Shown here piece by piece: positions 1 through 9,035 of a DNA stretch of 64,000 bases. A program made the translations under genes and the position numbers. The DNA is from an uncultured SAR86 cluster bacterium (lineage in GTDB: Bacteria; Pseudomonadota; Gammaproteobacteria; Magnimaribacterales; AG-339-G14), in assembly GCA_902526045.1 (NCBI GenBank), contig CABZJI010000003.1, positions 62,001 through 126,000 of the forward strand. Reading direction: 5' to 3'. Position 1 is the stretch's first letter. The number at the start of each line of letters is the position of its first letter. Under the pieces are notes generated by a model. That model was not told where the DNA came from and did not search any database. It worked only from the letters and a program-made list of their open reading frames with translations.

Positions 1-2
1 AT

Positions 3-887
3 CCAAAAGAAAGAATTTATGCAGCAAATATAAGTATTCTTGATAAACAAATTGGGAGAATCATCGATAGCATAAAAGATGAAAAGCTTTCGTCAAATAC
101 CTTGGTACTTTTTTTCAGTGACAATGGTCCTGTCTTTGACATTGATCCGATCGGAGCGGTCGTTGTTCCAGAATTATTGAATGCTAAAGGAAGTAGTGGA
201 GGATTAAAAGGTAGTAAAGGTTCTGCATATGAGGGAGGTATAAGGGTTCCAGCATTTATGTTGTGGGAAGGTAAATTTAAAAATGAATCTTCAGATCAGT
301 TTTTTTTCATCCAAGATGTCTTGCCAACTTTATTGAGTGCTGCCGAAATTGATTATGAAAATAGTCTTTTTGAAGGCACCAGTAGATGGGATTCTTTGCA
401 TCAACGAACAGTTGATAAGCCACAAAATTCAGTTTTAGCTTCCAGTGTAGCTTTTGAGGAAATTGCCTTATTCAATGAAGAATGGAAGCTTTATTTTAAA
501 AAAGGTCCTGCTGGAAGTAATTCAATAAATTATTATGAATTATTTAATATCATAGAGGACCCACTTGAAGAGTATGATTTATCTAAAGATTATCCTGATA
601 TTTTTGATCGAATGAGGGAAACTCTCAATAAAATTCCCAAACGAAATCTACAAGGATATCCTGATGCAAGTTATCTTTATCTTCATGGGGATAGGATGTT
701 ATCAGAAGAAAGTGGAACCCCTTGGTTAAATTACGATTTTGAAGTAATAGAAAAGCCCTCTCCTTTTACCGGAACTCTTATATTCATATGGATTTTATTG
801 TTAGCAAATAAAACCTATGCAATTTTATTCATCTCTTTGGCGATTCTCATAATCTATTTAATTAGGAAAAAAATAAAACGTGGATAA
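3..887 (+). CDS. Sulfatase (arylsulfatase family), C-terminal part, with C-terminal hydrophobic anchor; truncated by window start
   Basis: Frame open from base 3 (PKERIYAANISILDKQIGRIIDSIKDEKLSSNTLVLFFSDNG...), sulfatase-like FFSDNGP and GGIRVPAFMLWEG motifs; the listed ORF start at 102 (TTG) is internal; ends in hydrophobic segments plus KKIKRG. Confidence 0.85.
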   Translation, partial: PKERIYAANISILDKQIGRIIDSIKDEKLSSNTLVLFFSDNGPVFDIDPIGAVVVPELLNAKGSSGGLKGSKGSAYEGGIRVPAFMLWEGKFKNESSDQFFFIQDVLPTLLSAAEIDYENSLFEGTSRWDSLHQRTVDKPQNSVLASSVAFEEIALFNEEWKLYFKKGPAGSNSINYYELFNIIEDPLEEYDLSKDYPDIFDRMRETLNKIPKRNLQGYPDASYLYLHGDRMLSEESGTPWLNYDFEVIEKPSPFTGTLIFIWILLLANKTYAILFISLAILIIYLIRKKIKRG

Positions 888-1797
888 ATCAGGAAAACAA
901 AGTTTTAAAGTTATTGATACTGATGAAAAATGGATTCTTTATCATAATTGTTTTTCGCTTTGTTCTCGTAAAGTTCGATTGTGCCTTGAAGAATTGGAAA
1001 TAGAATATAAACAGGAACATATTGATTTAATAGAAACTGGTAAATACGAAGTTGCCTCTAAAAATTTTTTAAAAATCAATCCTGGTGCGACTGTCCCAGT
1101 CTTACTTCATGAAGGTTATCCAATCTATGAATCTCATGAACAAATTTACTATCTAACTAAAGAGTCTTCTTCAAGTTTTATTATTCCTGCCAACGAAAAA
1201 GATAAAGATTTAATGGACTATTGGGTTAAAAAGTCTTCTATGGTCGGAGATCCAATGGAAAATCAAGATACTTATGCAGGAAACTGTATAGGTGCATTGA
1301 CGTTCCCACTTTTTGCTTCAATGATTAAATATATAAATATCAATAAAATACTTGTTGGCTTGATAAATCATCCTTTAAAAATAAGGGTTTTCCTTTTTAT
1401 TATTCTAAAGACATTTGGATATAAAGCTTTTTCGAGTGGTTCTCCTATAAGAAGGTTAATCAAAAGATCATTAAAGAATATTAATAATCATCTCCATGAA
1501 CTAAATAATCATTTAAAGACAAAAGAAGAAGATTGGATTATCAATAATGCGTTTACCCTAGCAGACATCAGTTGGGCAGTTATTCTTCATAGAATTGAAG
1601 AAGTCGGCTGGGACGAAATATTATTCAGAGATAAGCCCTTTCTTGAAGATTATTACAAAAAGGTGAAAGATAAAAAAAGTTTTATAAGTTCAATCATCAA
1701 CTATGACCATGAAATATTGGATAAAGGTAAAACAATTCTAAAATTAAAGATAAAAGAAGATCAAAACCTTAAATCACTTTTTAAAGAATTTTTCTGA
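880..1797 (+). CDS. Glutathione S-transferase family protein
   Basis: N-terminal thioredoxin-like GST pattern (YHNCFSLCSRKVRLCLEELEIEY...NPGATVPVLLHEGYPIYESHEQIYYL); GTG start overlapping previous CDS by 8 nt. Confidence 0.8.
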   Translation: MDKSGKQSFKVIDTDEKWILYHNCFSLCSRKVRLCLEELEIEYKQEHIDLIETGKYEVASKNFLKINPGATVPVLLHEGYPIYESHEQIYYLTKESSSSFIIPANEKDKDLMDYWVKKSSMVGDPMENQDTYAGNCIGALTFPLFASMIKYININKILVGLINHPLKIRVFLFIILKTFGYKAFSSGSPIRRLIKRSLKNINNHLHELNNHLKTKEEDWIINNAFTLADISWAVILHRIEEVGWDEILFRDKPFLEDYYKKVKDKKSFISSIINYDHEILDKGKTILKLKIKEDQNLKSLFKEFF

Positions 1798-1807
1798 GTT
1801 TTTAATT

Positions 1808-1840
1808 AAAAAAAATACCCGAATCAATCGGGTATTTTTT
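1808..1840. terminator. Rho-independent bidirectional terminator between convergent genes
   Basis: aaaaaaaTACCCGAatcaaTCGGGTAtttttt inverted repeat with A/T flanks. Confidence 0.9.
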
Positions 1841-1853
1841 AATAAATCTACTC

Positions 1854-2591
1854 TTATCTTTCGTTTGGATAAGCTTTTACAAATTGGGCCATCCTTGTTT
1901 GAACATTTGTTCTTATGTCCTCTACCTCGTTGAGATAAGTCTGATAAGCACTTGAACTAAAGGCAGTCTTCATCGAATCAGTAAGTTCTGTCATTGAAGT
2001 AGATCCAAGAAATATCATATGTGTCTGATATTTATTGCCAAACATGATTCTATTGATTCCAAAAGAACCAACACTTTCTTGTGATTCCATGAATGTTTTC
2101 CAAGCATTTAAATAATCAGCTTCCTCACCAGATTCAACTTTAATATCTACATTGGCAAATACAGTATCGGTAGTCCAGTCACCTGATTCTAGAACTAACT
2201 CTGAAACGTAATTATAATATTTTGGAGAGTTTGAAAACCCGTCCAAAGAATCAATCATTTGAGCTGAATCAGCGCAACTACCAAAAATAGATCTTCCTAA
2301 TAACATTTTGTCATAATCGTCATATGTAACTAAGATTAAATGAGAATGAGAGCCGCCACCAATTGCATAAAGCGCAACATTTACTCCAGATTGTTCTCTC
2401 CAATTGTCTGCACATGAAGAAACATCAAATTTATCAACCGCTCCAACAAAAGAAATAGGATCTGTAACATCAAAATAATGAAATTCTGCTACCAGACTTC
2501 CTGGCTTTATCCCATGATCATCAGATAATAGATTTGCAGTAAAGAATATAAATAAAAACGAAAATAAAATTTTTCTCATAAATTTCTCCAT
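1854..2591 (-). CDS. Secreted protein of unknown function, two-module paralog family (copy A)
   Basis: Signal peptide MRKILFSFLFIFFTANLLS; same architecture as ORFs at 5835, 7545 and 8283. Confidence 0.75.
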   Translation of the reverse strand: MEKFMRKILFSFLFIFFTANLLSDDHGIKPGSLVAEFHYFDVTDPISFVGAVDKFDVSSCADNWREQSGVNVALYAIGGGSHSHLILVTYDDYDKMLLGRSIFGSCADSAQMIDSLDGFSNSPKYYNYVSELVLESGDWTTDTVFANVDIKVESGEEADYLNAWKTFMESQESVGSFGINRIMFGNKYQTHMIFLGSTSMTELTDSMKTAFSSSAYQTYLNEVEDIRTNVQTRMAQFVKAYPNER

Positions 2592-2639
2592 AAATTTTAT
2601 TTTAATTATGAATGAAATAAGATCAAATACTAATAATTT

Positions 2640-3569
2640 TTAAAAATAAATTGATTGGATTTTCTGATCAACTTTTGATAAATCTTTTTCCAAGTTTTCT
2701 AGAAATAAGTGCAACTTTGTATCGTCATAATTATCTAGCCGTGATCTTTCACATTTTTTTATAATTTTGGAATTCATTAAAAGTATTTTTTTACTTTTTG
2801 GTAAATTCTTTAAGCATTCTTCTATGATCAATAATGCTCTGTAGACTGACCTTGGAAAGCTATCATTCTTTAACAAAAAGGAAATTACTTCTTCTCTATC
2901 AGCCTCGCCTTTCGAAACTTTTCTAAAAGCGTCCTGAGCAGATAATGTAGTCAACATACTTAGCCATTCCATTGTTGAGAAATCATGAGTTTGTTTTTCA
3001 CTTTTGGAAACACACAGACAATCAATAATTCTAGAAATCATATCGGTACGTTCTATAAATCTTCCTAATCTGATGAACTCGAACTCATAACCACGAGAAA
3101 GATTATTATTTATTGCTCCAAAGAATCCTTGGGTCATTGAAACAATCTGAGTTAAATGAATAAGTTTTTTTCTTTTATGAATTTTTGAAATCTTTTTATT
3201 GACTACATGATCATAGAGTTCATTAAGTTGAATATTTGCTGGTTTAGGTAAATCATCTTTTATTGTTTCTATATTAAATTTTGACATTTGAAGGCAGTTA
3301 TTTAGCGAGCTTAAATTCCTTGAATCTTCAAAAAGAAAATTCAAAACATTACTTTCATTATATTTTTTGTATTTACTCTCAAAGATGTCGTTAATATCCA
3401 AAGTATCAATTAAGGGTTTCCAATTAAGCGAATGATCATCTGGAAAATCAAGAATTAGTTCCAAGTTAACATCTATCATCCTTGCAATATTCTCAGTACG
3501 TTCAATATATCTAGCAAGCCAATATAAATGTTGAGCACTTCTACTTAGCATTATGCGTCCACGACCCAA
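2640..3569 (-). CDS. Alpha-E domain protein (DUF403-like)
   Basis: LSRSAQHLYWLARYIERTENIARMIDVNLELILD N-terminus typical of the family; overlaps the ATP-grasp gene. Confidence 0.88.
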   Translation of the reverse strand: MGRGRIMLSRSAQHLYWLARYIERTENIARMIDVNLELILDFPDDHSLNWKPLIDTLDINDIFESKYKKYNESNVLNFLFEDSRNLSSLNNCLQMSKFNIETIKDDLPKPANIQLNELYDHVVNKKISKIHKRKKLIHLTQIVSMTQGFFGAINNNLSRGYEFEFIRLGRFIERTDMISRIIDCLCVSKSEKQTHDFSTMEWLSMLTTLSAQDAFRKVSKGEADREEVISFLLKNDSFPRSVYRALLIIEECLKNLPKSKKILLMNSKIIKKCERSRLDNYDDTKLHLFLENLEKDLSKVDQKIQSIYF

Positions 3570-4990
3570 GTATCTTTACTGCCGCCGCCTTGAGAAGAAT
3601 TAACAACTGTTGATCCTCTCTTTAAGGCTACTCTTGTTAATCCTCCAACTGTTACATAAGTATCTTTTCCGGAAAGTATGAATGGTCTTAAATCTAAGTG
3701 ACGCGGAAAAATAGTATCCTTCCTGAATGTTGGAGTGGTTGATAAAGAGATAAGTGGTTGAGCTACAAAGTTTTTTGGATCTTTCAAAATATTTTTTTTG
3801 ATTATAGAACGCTCATCTTTTTTAATATTTTTACCTATGACGATTCCATATCCTCCAGATTCTGCAACTGGCTTAAAAACCATATCCGAGAAATTTTCAA
3901 AAGCATAATTTCTGTCTTCCTTATTTTTTAGTATAAAAGTCTTTATGTTCGGAAGTATTGGATCCTCTTTCAGATAATACTTAATCATATCGGGTACGTA
4001 AGAATATACTGCTTTATCATCTGCAATTCCGCATCCGGGTGCATTTACAATGCCTACATTTTTATTTTTCCAAGCTTTTATGAGTCCCTTTACACCAATT
4101 ACGCTTTTAGGATTTCCAACTTCAGGATCTAAGTAATCATCATCTACTCTTCTGTAAATCACATCTACTTTTTGAAGTCCTTCAATCGTTTTTTTATAAA
4201 CAATATTTTTCTTAACAATCAAGTCAATGCCTTCTACTAAGTCAATTCCCATTTGCTGGGCAAGATAGGAATGTTCATAATATGCTGAATTGTAAATCCC
4301 AGGAGTTAGTAAAACGATTTCTGGATTTTTTGATTTAGAAAAAGAAGCTTGAACCAGCGTTTCATATAGTTTGAGAGGATATTCGTCAATCTTTGAGACT
4401 CCGTAATGAGAAAATAGATCAGGGAATACTCGTTTCATTACATATCTATTTTCCAGCATATATGAGACTCCTGAGGGAACTCTAAGATTATCTTCCAATA
4501 CATTGAAATCTCCTCTTTCGTCTTTTATTAAGTCGCTACCTGAAATATGAGCCCATGAATTATTAGGAAGCTTCAATCCCTTACAAAAATTTAAAAAGTA
4601 CTTAGATTTCAATATCATGGAACTTTCCATGAAACCTTCTTTTAAAAAATTTTTTTCGTTATAGCAGTCCTCTATAAAAAGATTCAAAGCTTTAGTTCTT
4701 TGTTTTAAGCCTTTTTCAACAAGATTCCACTCTTTCTTTTTTATAATTCTTGGAATGAAATCTAATGGCCAAGTTCGCTCTTCTGATCCTTCGTCAGAAT
4801 AAACTCTAAAATTAATTCCTAAAGATTTTATTGCAGATTTGGTTGCGCTATCTAACTCTTGAAGATCATTTTCAGATAAAGATTCTAAGTAGTTACCAAT
4901 TTTTTTTAAATGACCTCTAACGGTGCGCTTTGATGTAATATACTCGTCAAACGATTTAGATAGCTCGTATTTAGACCATGTCAGTTTCAT
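3551..4990 (-). CDS. Circularly permuted ATP-grasp protein (DUF404/DUF407-like)
   Basis: LTPGIYNSAYYEHSYLAQQMGIDLVEG, VDVIYRRVDDDYLDP, VFKPVAESGGYGIVIG, LRPFILSG motifs. Confidence 0.9.
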   Translation of the reverse strand: MKLTWSKYELSKSFDEYITSKRTVRGHLKKIGNYLESLSENDLQELDSATKSAIKSLGINFRVYSDEGSEERTWPLDFIPRIIKKKEWNLVEKGLKQRTKALNLFIEDCYNEKNFLKEGFMESSMILKSKYFLNFCKGLKLPNNSWAHISGSDLIKDERGDFNVLEDNLRVPSGVSYMLENRYVMKRVFPDLFSHYGVSKIDEYPLKLYETLVQASFSKSKNPEIVLLTPGIYNSAYYEHSYLAQQMGIDLVEGIDLIVKKNIVYKKTIEGLQKVDVIYRRVDDDYLDPEVGNPKSVIGVKGLIKAWKNKNVGIVNAPGCGIADDKAVYSYVPDMIKYYLKEDPILPNIKTFILKNKEDRNYAFENFSDMVFKPVAESGGYGIVIGKNIKKDERSIIKKNILKDPKNFVAQPLISLSTTPTFRKDTIFPRHLDLRPFILSGKDTYVTVGGLTRVALKRGSTVVNSSQGGGSKDTWVVDA

Positions 4991-5045
4991 CTTTTTTTTT
5001 ACAATCTTCTCCTATAATTAGAATATCATCCATTTGTATTCAATT

Positions 5046-5783
5046 ATGACCTATTGTTTAGCAATTAAAATTAACGAAGGATTAGTTTTTGCTTCAGATT
5101 CAAGAACGAATGCAGGATTAGATAATATAAGCACTTATTCAAAGATGTTTACTTTTAACGTCGGAGACAGAGCTTTTGTTATTCTTACTTCAGGGAACTT
5201 ATCTACCTCACAAGCTGTCTATCATCGAATCGAAAAAGATTTATCATCAGAAAATTCTTTAAAGAGTCTGAATACCTGTTCAGATATTGAAGAGGTTGCA
5301 TCTTATATTGGTGAGCTAAATATTGAGTATCAATCTAAAGCTAGTGAAAACCCAAATCAAAGCTCCCCAATGCTTGGATCTTTTTTTATTGTTGGCGGTC
5401 AAATAAAAGGGCAAGATCCAAATTTACTATTGGTCTATCCGGAAGGAAATTTTATTTATATGTCTGATGACCAACCCTACTTGCAAATAGGTGAAATAAA
5501 ATATGGGAAACCAATCTTAGATAGAATGATTTATCAAAATATTTCACTTGGAGATGCTGCTCGGGTAGCATTGTTATCTCTAGATTCAACCATGAGATCA
5601 GATCTAACCGTTGGACCACCGATTGATCTGGTTGTATTTAAAAAAGATGAAATTAATTTAGATTTCCAAGAACAATTAAAGCTAGATTCACCGTTCTTTA
5701 AAGAATTATCTGATATCTGGTCAGAACAAATTGATAAAGGTGTGAGAAAGTTGCCTAAGTTCCACTGGGAAAAAAATAATTAA
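5046..5783 (+). CDS. Anbu-type proteasome-like peptidase
   Basis: MTYCLAIKINEGLVFASDSRTNAGLDNISTYSKMFTF; ATG at 5046 exposes Thr2 as candidate nucleophile; ORF-track start 5034 is an upstream TTG; divergent from alpha-E/ATP-grasp genes. Confidence 0.88.
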   Translation: MTYCLAIKINEGLVFASDSRTNAGLDNISTYSKMFTFNVGDRAFVILTSGNLSTSQAVYHRIEKDLSSENSLKSLNTCSDIEEVASYIGELNIEYQSKASENPNQSSPMLGSFFIVGGQIKGQDPNLLLVYPEGNFIYMSDDQPYLQIGEIKYGKPILDRMIYQNISLGDAARVALLSLDSTMRSDLTVGPPIDLVVFKKDEINLDFQEQLKLDSPFFKELSDIWSEQIDKGVRKLPKFHWEKNN

Positions 5784-5812
5784 AAAAATACCCGCTCGAA
5801 AGCGGGTATTTT
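5784..5812. terminator. Rho-independent terminator
   Basis: aaaaaaTACCCGCTcgaaAGCGGGTAtttt. Confidence 0.9.
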
Positions 5813-5834
5813 AATAATGTTTTATTCAAAGGTC

Positions 5835-6563
5835 TTATTCAACAAACTCTTCCATAGTCAAAGCAGAGTCATAAACAGCTGCATTCACAACGAGTTCTGA
5901 ACCTTTCCATTCAACTACATCGCCCATATCAACAAGCCACTTATTAAAAACAGGATCAGTAGCTAACTTATCTTGCCAACCTTCCATTTCTTCAACAGTT
6001 TCAAATCCAACTGTAAATGCGTGAGAAGTATCACCGTTTCCATAAGTATTTTGTGAAAGTCCTAGCTGTCCAGGAAAACCATCCATAGATGCCATCATTT
6101 TGTTGGTTAGGTTTACAACTTTTCCTGCATCAGTAGCATAAAAATTGTGAACCTCCCAAACTCTATCATCATTAGAGACGTCTCCCCACGTGGTGACAAA
6201 TGTATGCATTAAATCTGATGTAGCTTCAGAATTTTGCGATAGGGCTCCAAAAAACTCCAGAGATGCTCTATTAGTAGGATCTAGTGATTTAGTTTGAAAC
6301 ACAGATGCATCAGTCATGCTTGGAAACAACCACACTAATGAATGTGTTGCAGGGTTTTCTCCATTGGATACATATACATTTAAGTGAACAGAGCCATTAA
6401 AATTATTTTTTACAAAATCACTTTTCATGTACCTGTCTGTTGCAGCTGCAATACTTGCAGCTTTAATTGGATCATCTACTTTTATTTGAAACTCTGCCCA
6501 AATAGGAGCAGCGAAAGAATAAGAAGAGACGATTAAAGAAACTAAAATTAGTAGTTTTTTCAT
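5835..6563 (-). CDS. Secreted protein of unknown function, two-module paralog family (copy B)
   Basis: Signal peptide MKKLLILVSLIVSSYSFA; WAEFQIKVDDPIKAASIAAATDRY and PATHSLVWLF align with paralogs. Confidence 0.72.
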   Translation of the reverse strand: MKKLLILVSLIVSSYSFAAPIWAEFQIKVDDPIKAASIAAATDRYMKSDFVKNNFNGSVHLNVYVSNGENPATHSLVWLFPSMTDASVFQTKSLDPTNRASLEFFGALSQNSEATSDLMHTFVTTWGDVSNDDRVWEVHNFYATDAGKVVNLTNKMMASMDGFPGQLGLSQNTYGNGDTSHAFTVGFETVEEMEGWQDKLATDPVFNKWLVDMGDVVEWKGSELVVNAAVYDSALTMEEFVE

Positions 6564-6628
6564 AATTAATATCTCCTATATTAAAAAATTAATTATGAAC
6601 TAAATTAATTGATTGAGTAACAAAAGAA

Positions 6629-7435
6629 TTATTCTAAATCCTTAAAATTTGGCTTTCTTTTTTCAATAAATGCTGTAACGCCTTCTTTAAAAACTTCACC
6701 ATCGCATAGAACTCTTTGTGTATCTCTTTCATAATCTAGTTGCTCATCTAAAGTATTTTTTAGAGCTGAATCATGAGCTTTCACTATTGCTTTTAACCCA
6801 GTTATGGATCCATTAGCTAATTGAGACGCTAAACTGATTGCTTCTTGAATCAAAGCATCATCTGGAAAAACAGACCAAATAAGTCCCCAATCTAATGCTT
6901 GGCTTGAACTTATATCTTCTCCTAATAATGCCATACCGTTAGCTCTTGCTCGTCCAATCAAATTAGGAACTAGCCATGAAGCCCCTACATCAGAGATGAT
7001 TCCAAGTTGAGGACCAAAAACTAATTTAAATTTTGCAGATTCAGAAGCGATAATTAAGTCACCACACAAAGCAAGACCAACTCCGCCACCAGCACAAATA
7101 CCATTTAATGCATTAACTACAGGCTTAGGACAATTAACAATTTTTCTAACCAAAGGATTAAATCCAATCTCCATAGCATTAGCAGTAGCTTCTCCGGGTG
7201 ACCAACTTGGATCAGTCGGCCATCCGCCGGCTGCTAAATCAGCGCCGCTACAAAAACCCCTTCCTTCACCGATAAGGATTACTGACCTAATAGATTTGTC
7301 ATGATAAATATCATCAAATGCATCGATAAGAGAATCAACAAGATCTTTATTTAAACTGTTCAGAACTTCAGGTCGATTCAAAATTAAAAGCCTTACTCCA
7401 TTATCAAGATTTTTAATCTTTAATACTTCTTGCAT
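6629..7435 (-). CDS. Enoyl-CoA hydratase/isomerase family protein
   Basis: Crotonase-fold motifs RGFCSGADLAAGG, NALNGICAGGGVGLALCGDLIIASESAKF. Confidence 0.9.
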   Translation of the reverse strand: MQEVLKIKNLDNGVRLLILNRPEVLNSLNKDLVDSLIDAFDDIYHDKSIRSVILIGEGRGFCSGADLAAGGWPTDPSWSPGEATANAMEIGFNPLVRKIVNCPKPVVNALNGICAGGGVGLALCGDLIIASESAKFKLVFGPQLGIISDVGASWLVPNLIGRARANGMALLGEDISSSQALDWGLIWSVFPDDALIQEAISLASQLANGSITGLKAIVKAHDSALKNTLDEQLDYERDTQRVLCDGEVFKEGVTAFIEKRKPNFKDLE

Positions 7436-7544
7436 ATCTTGGTCTCCCTTTAATCTTTTCTGAGTTGTGATGGGTTTTCAAAAAATTAACTTTATTGTTA
7501 TATCCATGATATATATTATATTTAATTAATAAATAGGAGATTTT

Positions 7545-8240
7545 ATGAAAAAATTAATTTTTCTTTTTGTGTTTTTAGGGTCATCTTTTTTAATGGCACA
7601 AGAGAGGCCTTTTCAAGCATTTTTTGGAATCAAAACAAGCAATCCTTTAGCAGTTGTATCAGCTATGGATGATTTGGCTGCAGCGAACTGTCCTGGTACA
7701 TCATCAGCAAGGCTTATGAATGAGCTTTTTAACGGTGGAGAAGAGACAACTCACACAATCATAATTACATATCCAGACAAGATGTCTTACATGATGTGGG
7801 CTAATAATTTTACATCTTGCCCAGCTGCTGGAAAATTCTTACAAACTATGAGTGAGATTTCGGAGCAAACATTTCAATTTATGGGAATGCCACTCTTAAC
7901 AGAGGGAGATCCAAATGGAGACCAATTCTTTCAAGTCTTTTTGATGGATGTTAGCGATCCTTCAACGTATGCATCCGAATATGCAAAACTTATGGCAACA
8001 GGACAATGTCCAAGTTCCTACTCACTTGTTGCAATGGGGCCTGGAGCAGATATTGAAGAATATGGCACACACTTTGCTTACTGTGGCTTCAAGAATATGG
8101 ATTCATTTTTAGATTCCTATATGGGGAATTCAACCCCGACTGATGCATATATGGAATTTGCTTCAAAGGTTGCTGATGCAAGGACTTTAAAAGCTATCAA
8201 CATGAGTGCAGTTGTCAAAGACTGGTTACCTAGTCAGTAG
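7545..8240 (+). CDS. Secreted protein of unknown function, two-module paralog family (copy C)
   Basis: Signal peptide MKKLIFLFVFLGSSFLMA; internal duplication; TTHTIIITY and GTHFAYCGF. Confidence 0.75.
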   Translation: MKKLIFLFVFLGSSFLMAQERPFQAFFGIKTSNPLAVVSAMDDLAAANCPGTSSARLMNELFNGGEETTHTIIITYPDKMSYMMWANNFTSCPAAGKFLQTMSEISEQTFQFMGMPLLTEGDPNGDQFFQVFLMDVSDPSTYASEYAKLMATGQCPSSYSLVAMGPGADIEEYGTHFAYCGFKNMDSFLDSYMGNSTPTDAYMEFASKVADARTLKAINMSAVVKDWLPSQ

Positions 8241-8282
8241 TTAAATGCAAGGAACTATAGCTATTGTTTTTAGGAGAAAAGA

Positions 8283-8993
8283 ATGAAAAAAATATTATTA
8301 ATTTTAATGGTTATCTCATCTATTAATTTATTATCAGATGATGGAACTGGCAGGCATGAAATGCATGCATTTTATCAATTTGCCGTAACTAATCCGCCTC
8401 AAGTAGTTGAAGCAATGGATGAGTTTTATGCATCAGATTGTGGAAAAAAATATCCAGCTGATGTTGTCTTATTTGATGATGCATTTAATGGAAGCAGTCC
8501 ATCGACACACTTTTTTATAAATTCATATGAAAGTATGGAAGATTATGAAGTGGGTCAGGCTCTAGTAGCTACATGCCCTGCAGCAGCAGCTTTTTTTAAC
8601 AAGATTTTACCTGTAGCAACTCCCGTTTCAGAATTTGTTACTTTTCAGGCTTTAGAGGTTGGAGATTGGACAAAAGATAGGGCCTTTATGAGATTTGATC
8701 TCAAGGTGGAATCTGGAAAAGCAGGAGATTATTTGGAAGAATTTATCGAATTAGCTAACTCAAATGAGAATGAACTTACTAGTTCATACGGTTTAAATGC
8801 TGTTATTTATGGATCTACAGAATTCACTCATTTTATCTATATAGGTGGAAGTGATTTTGCATCTCTTACTAAGAATCAAATGGCACAGTCTCAATCAGAT
8901 GCACAAGCTAAATTCTTAAAAAAAGTTAAAGGTATGAGAGAAGTAGTAAATATATCTTATGGTTCGCCAATTAAAGCCTGGCTAAAAAGATAA
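8283..8993 (+). CDS. Secreted protein of unknown function, two-module paralog family (copy D)
   Basis: Signal peptide MKKILLILMVISSINLLS; STHFFINSY and FTHFIYIGG; tandem with copy C. Confidence 0.75.
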   Translation: MKKILLILMVISSINLLSDDGTGRHEMHAFYQFAVTNPPQVVEAMDEFYASDCGKKYPADVVLFDDAFNGSSPSTHFFINSYESMEDYEVGQALVATCPAAAAFFNKILPVATPVSEFVTFQALEVGDWTKDRAFMRFDLKVESGKAGDYLEEFIELANSNENELTSSYGLNAVIYGSTEFTHFIYIGGSDFASLTKNQMAQSQSDAQAKFLKKVKGMREVVNISYGSPIKAWLKR

Positions 8994-9002
8994 ACATTTC
9001 TC

Positions 9003-9035
9003 AAAAAAAAGAGAGGTTAAGCCTCTCTTTTTTTT
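9003..9035. terminator. Rho-independent terminator between convergent genes
   Basis: aaaaaaaaGAGAGGttaaGCCTCTCtttttttt. Confidence 0.9.
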
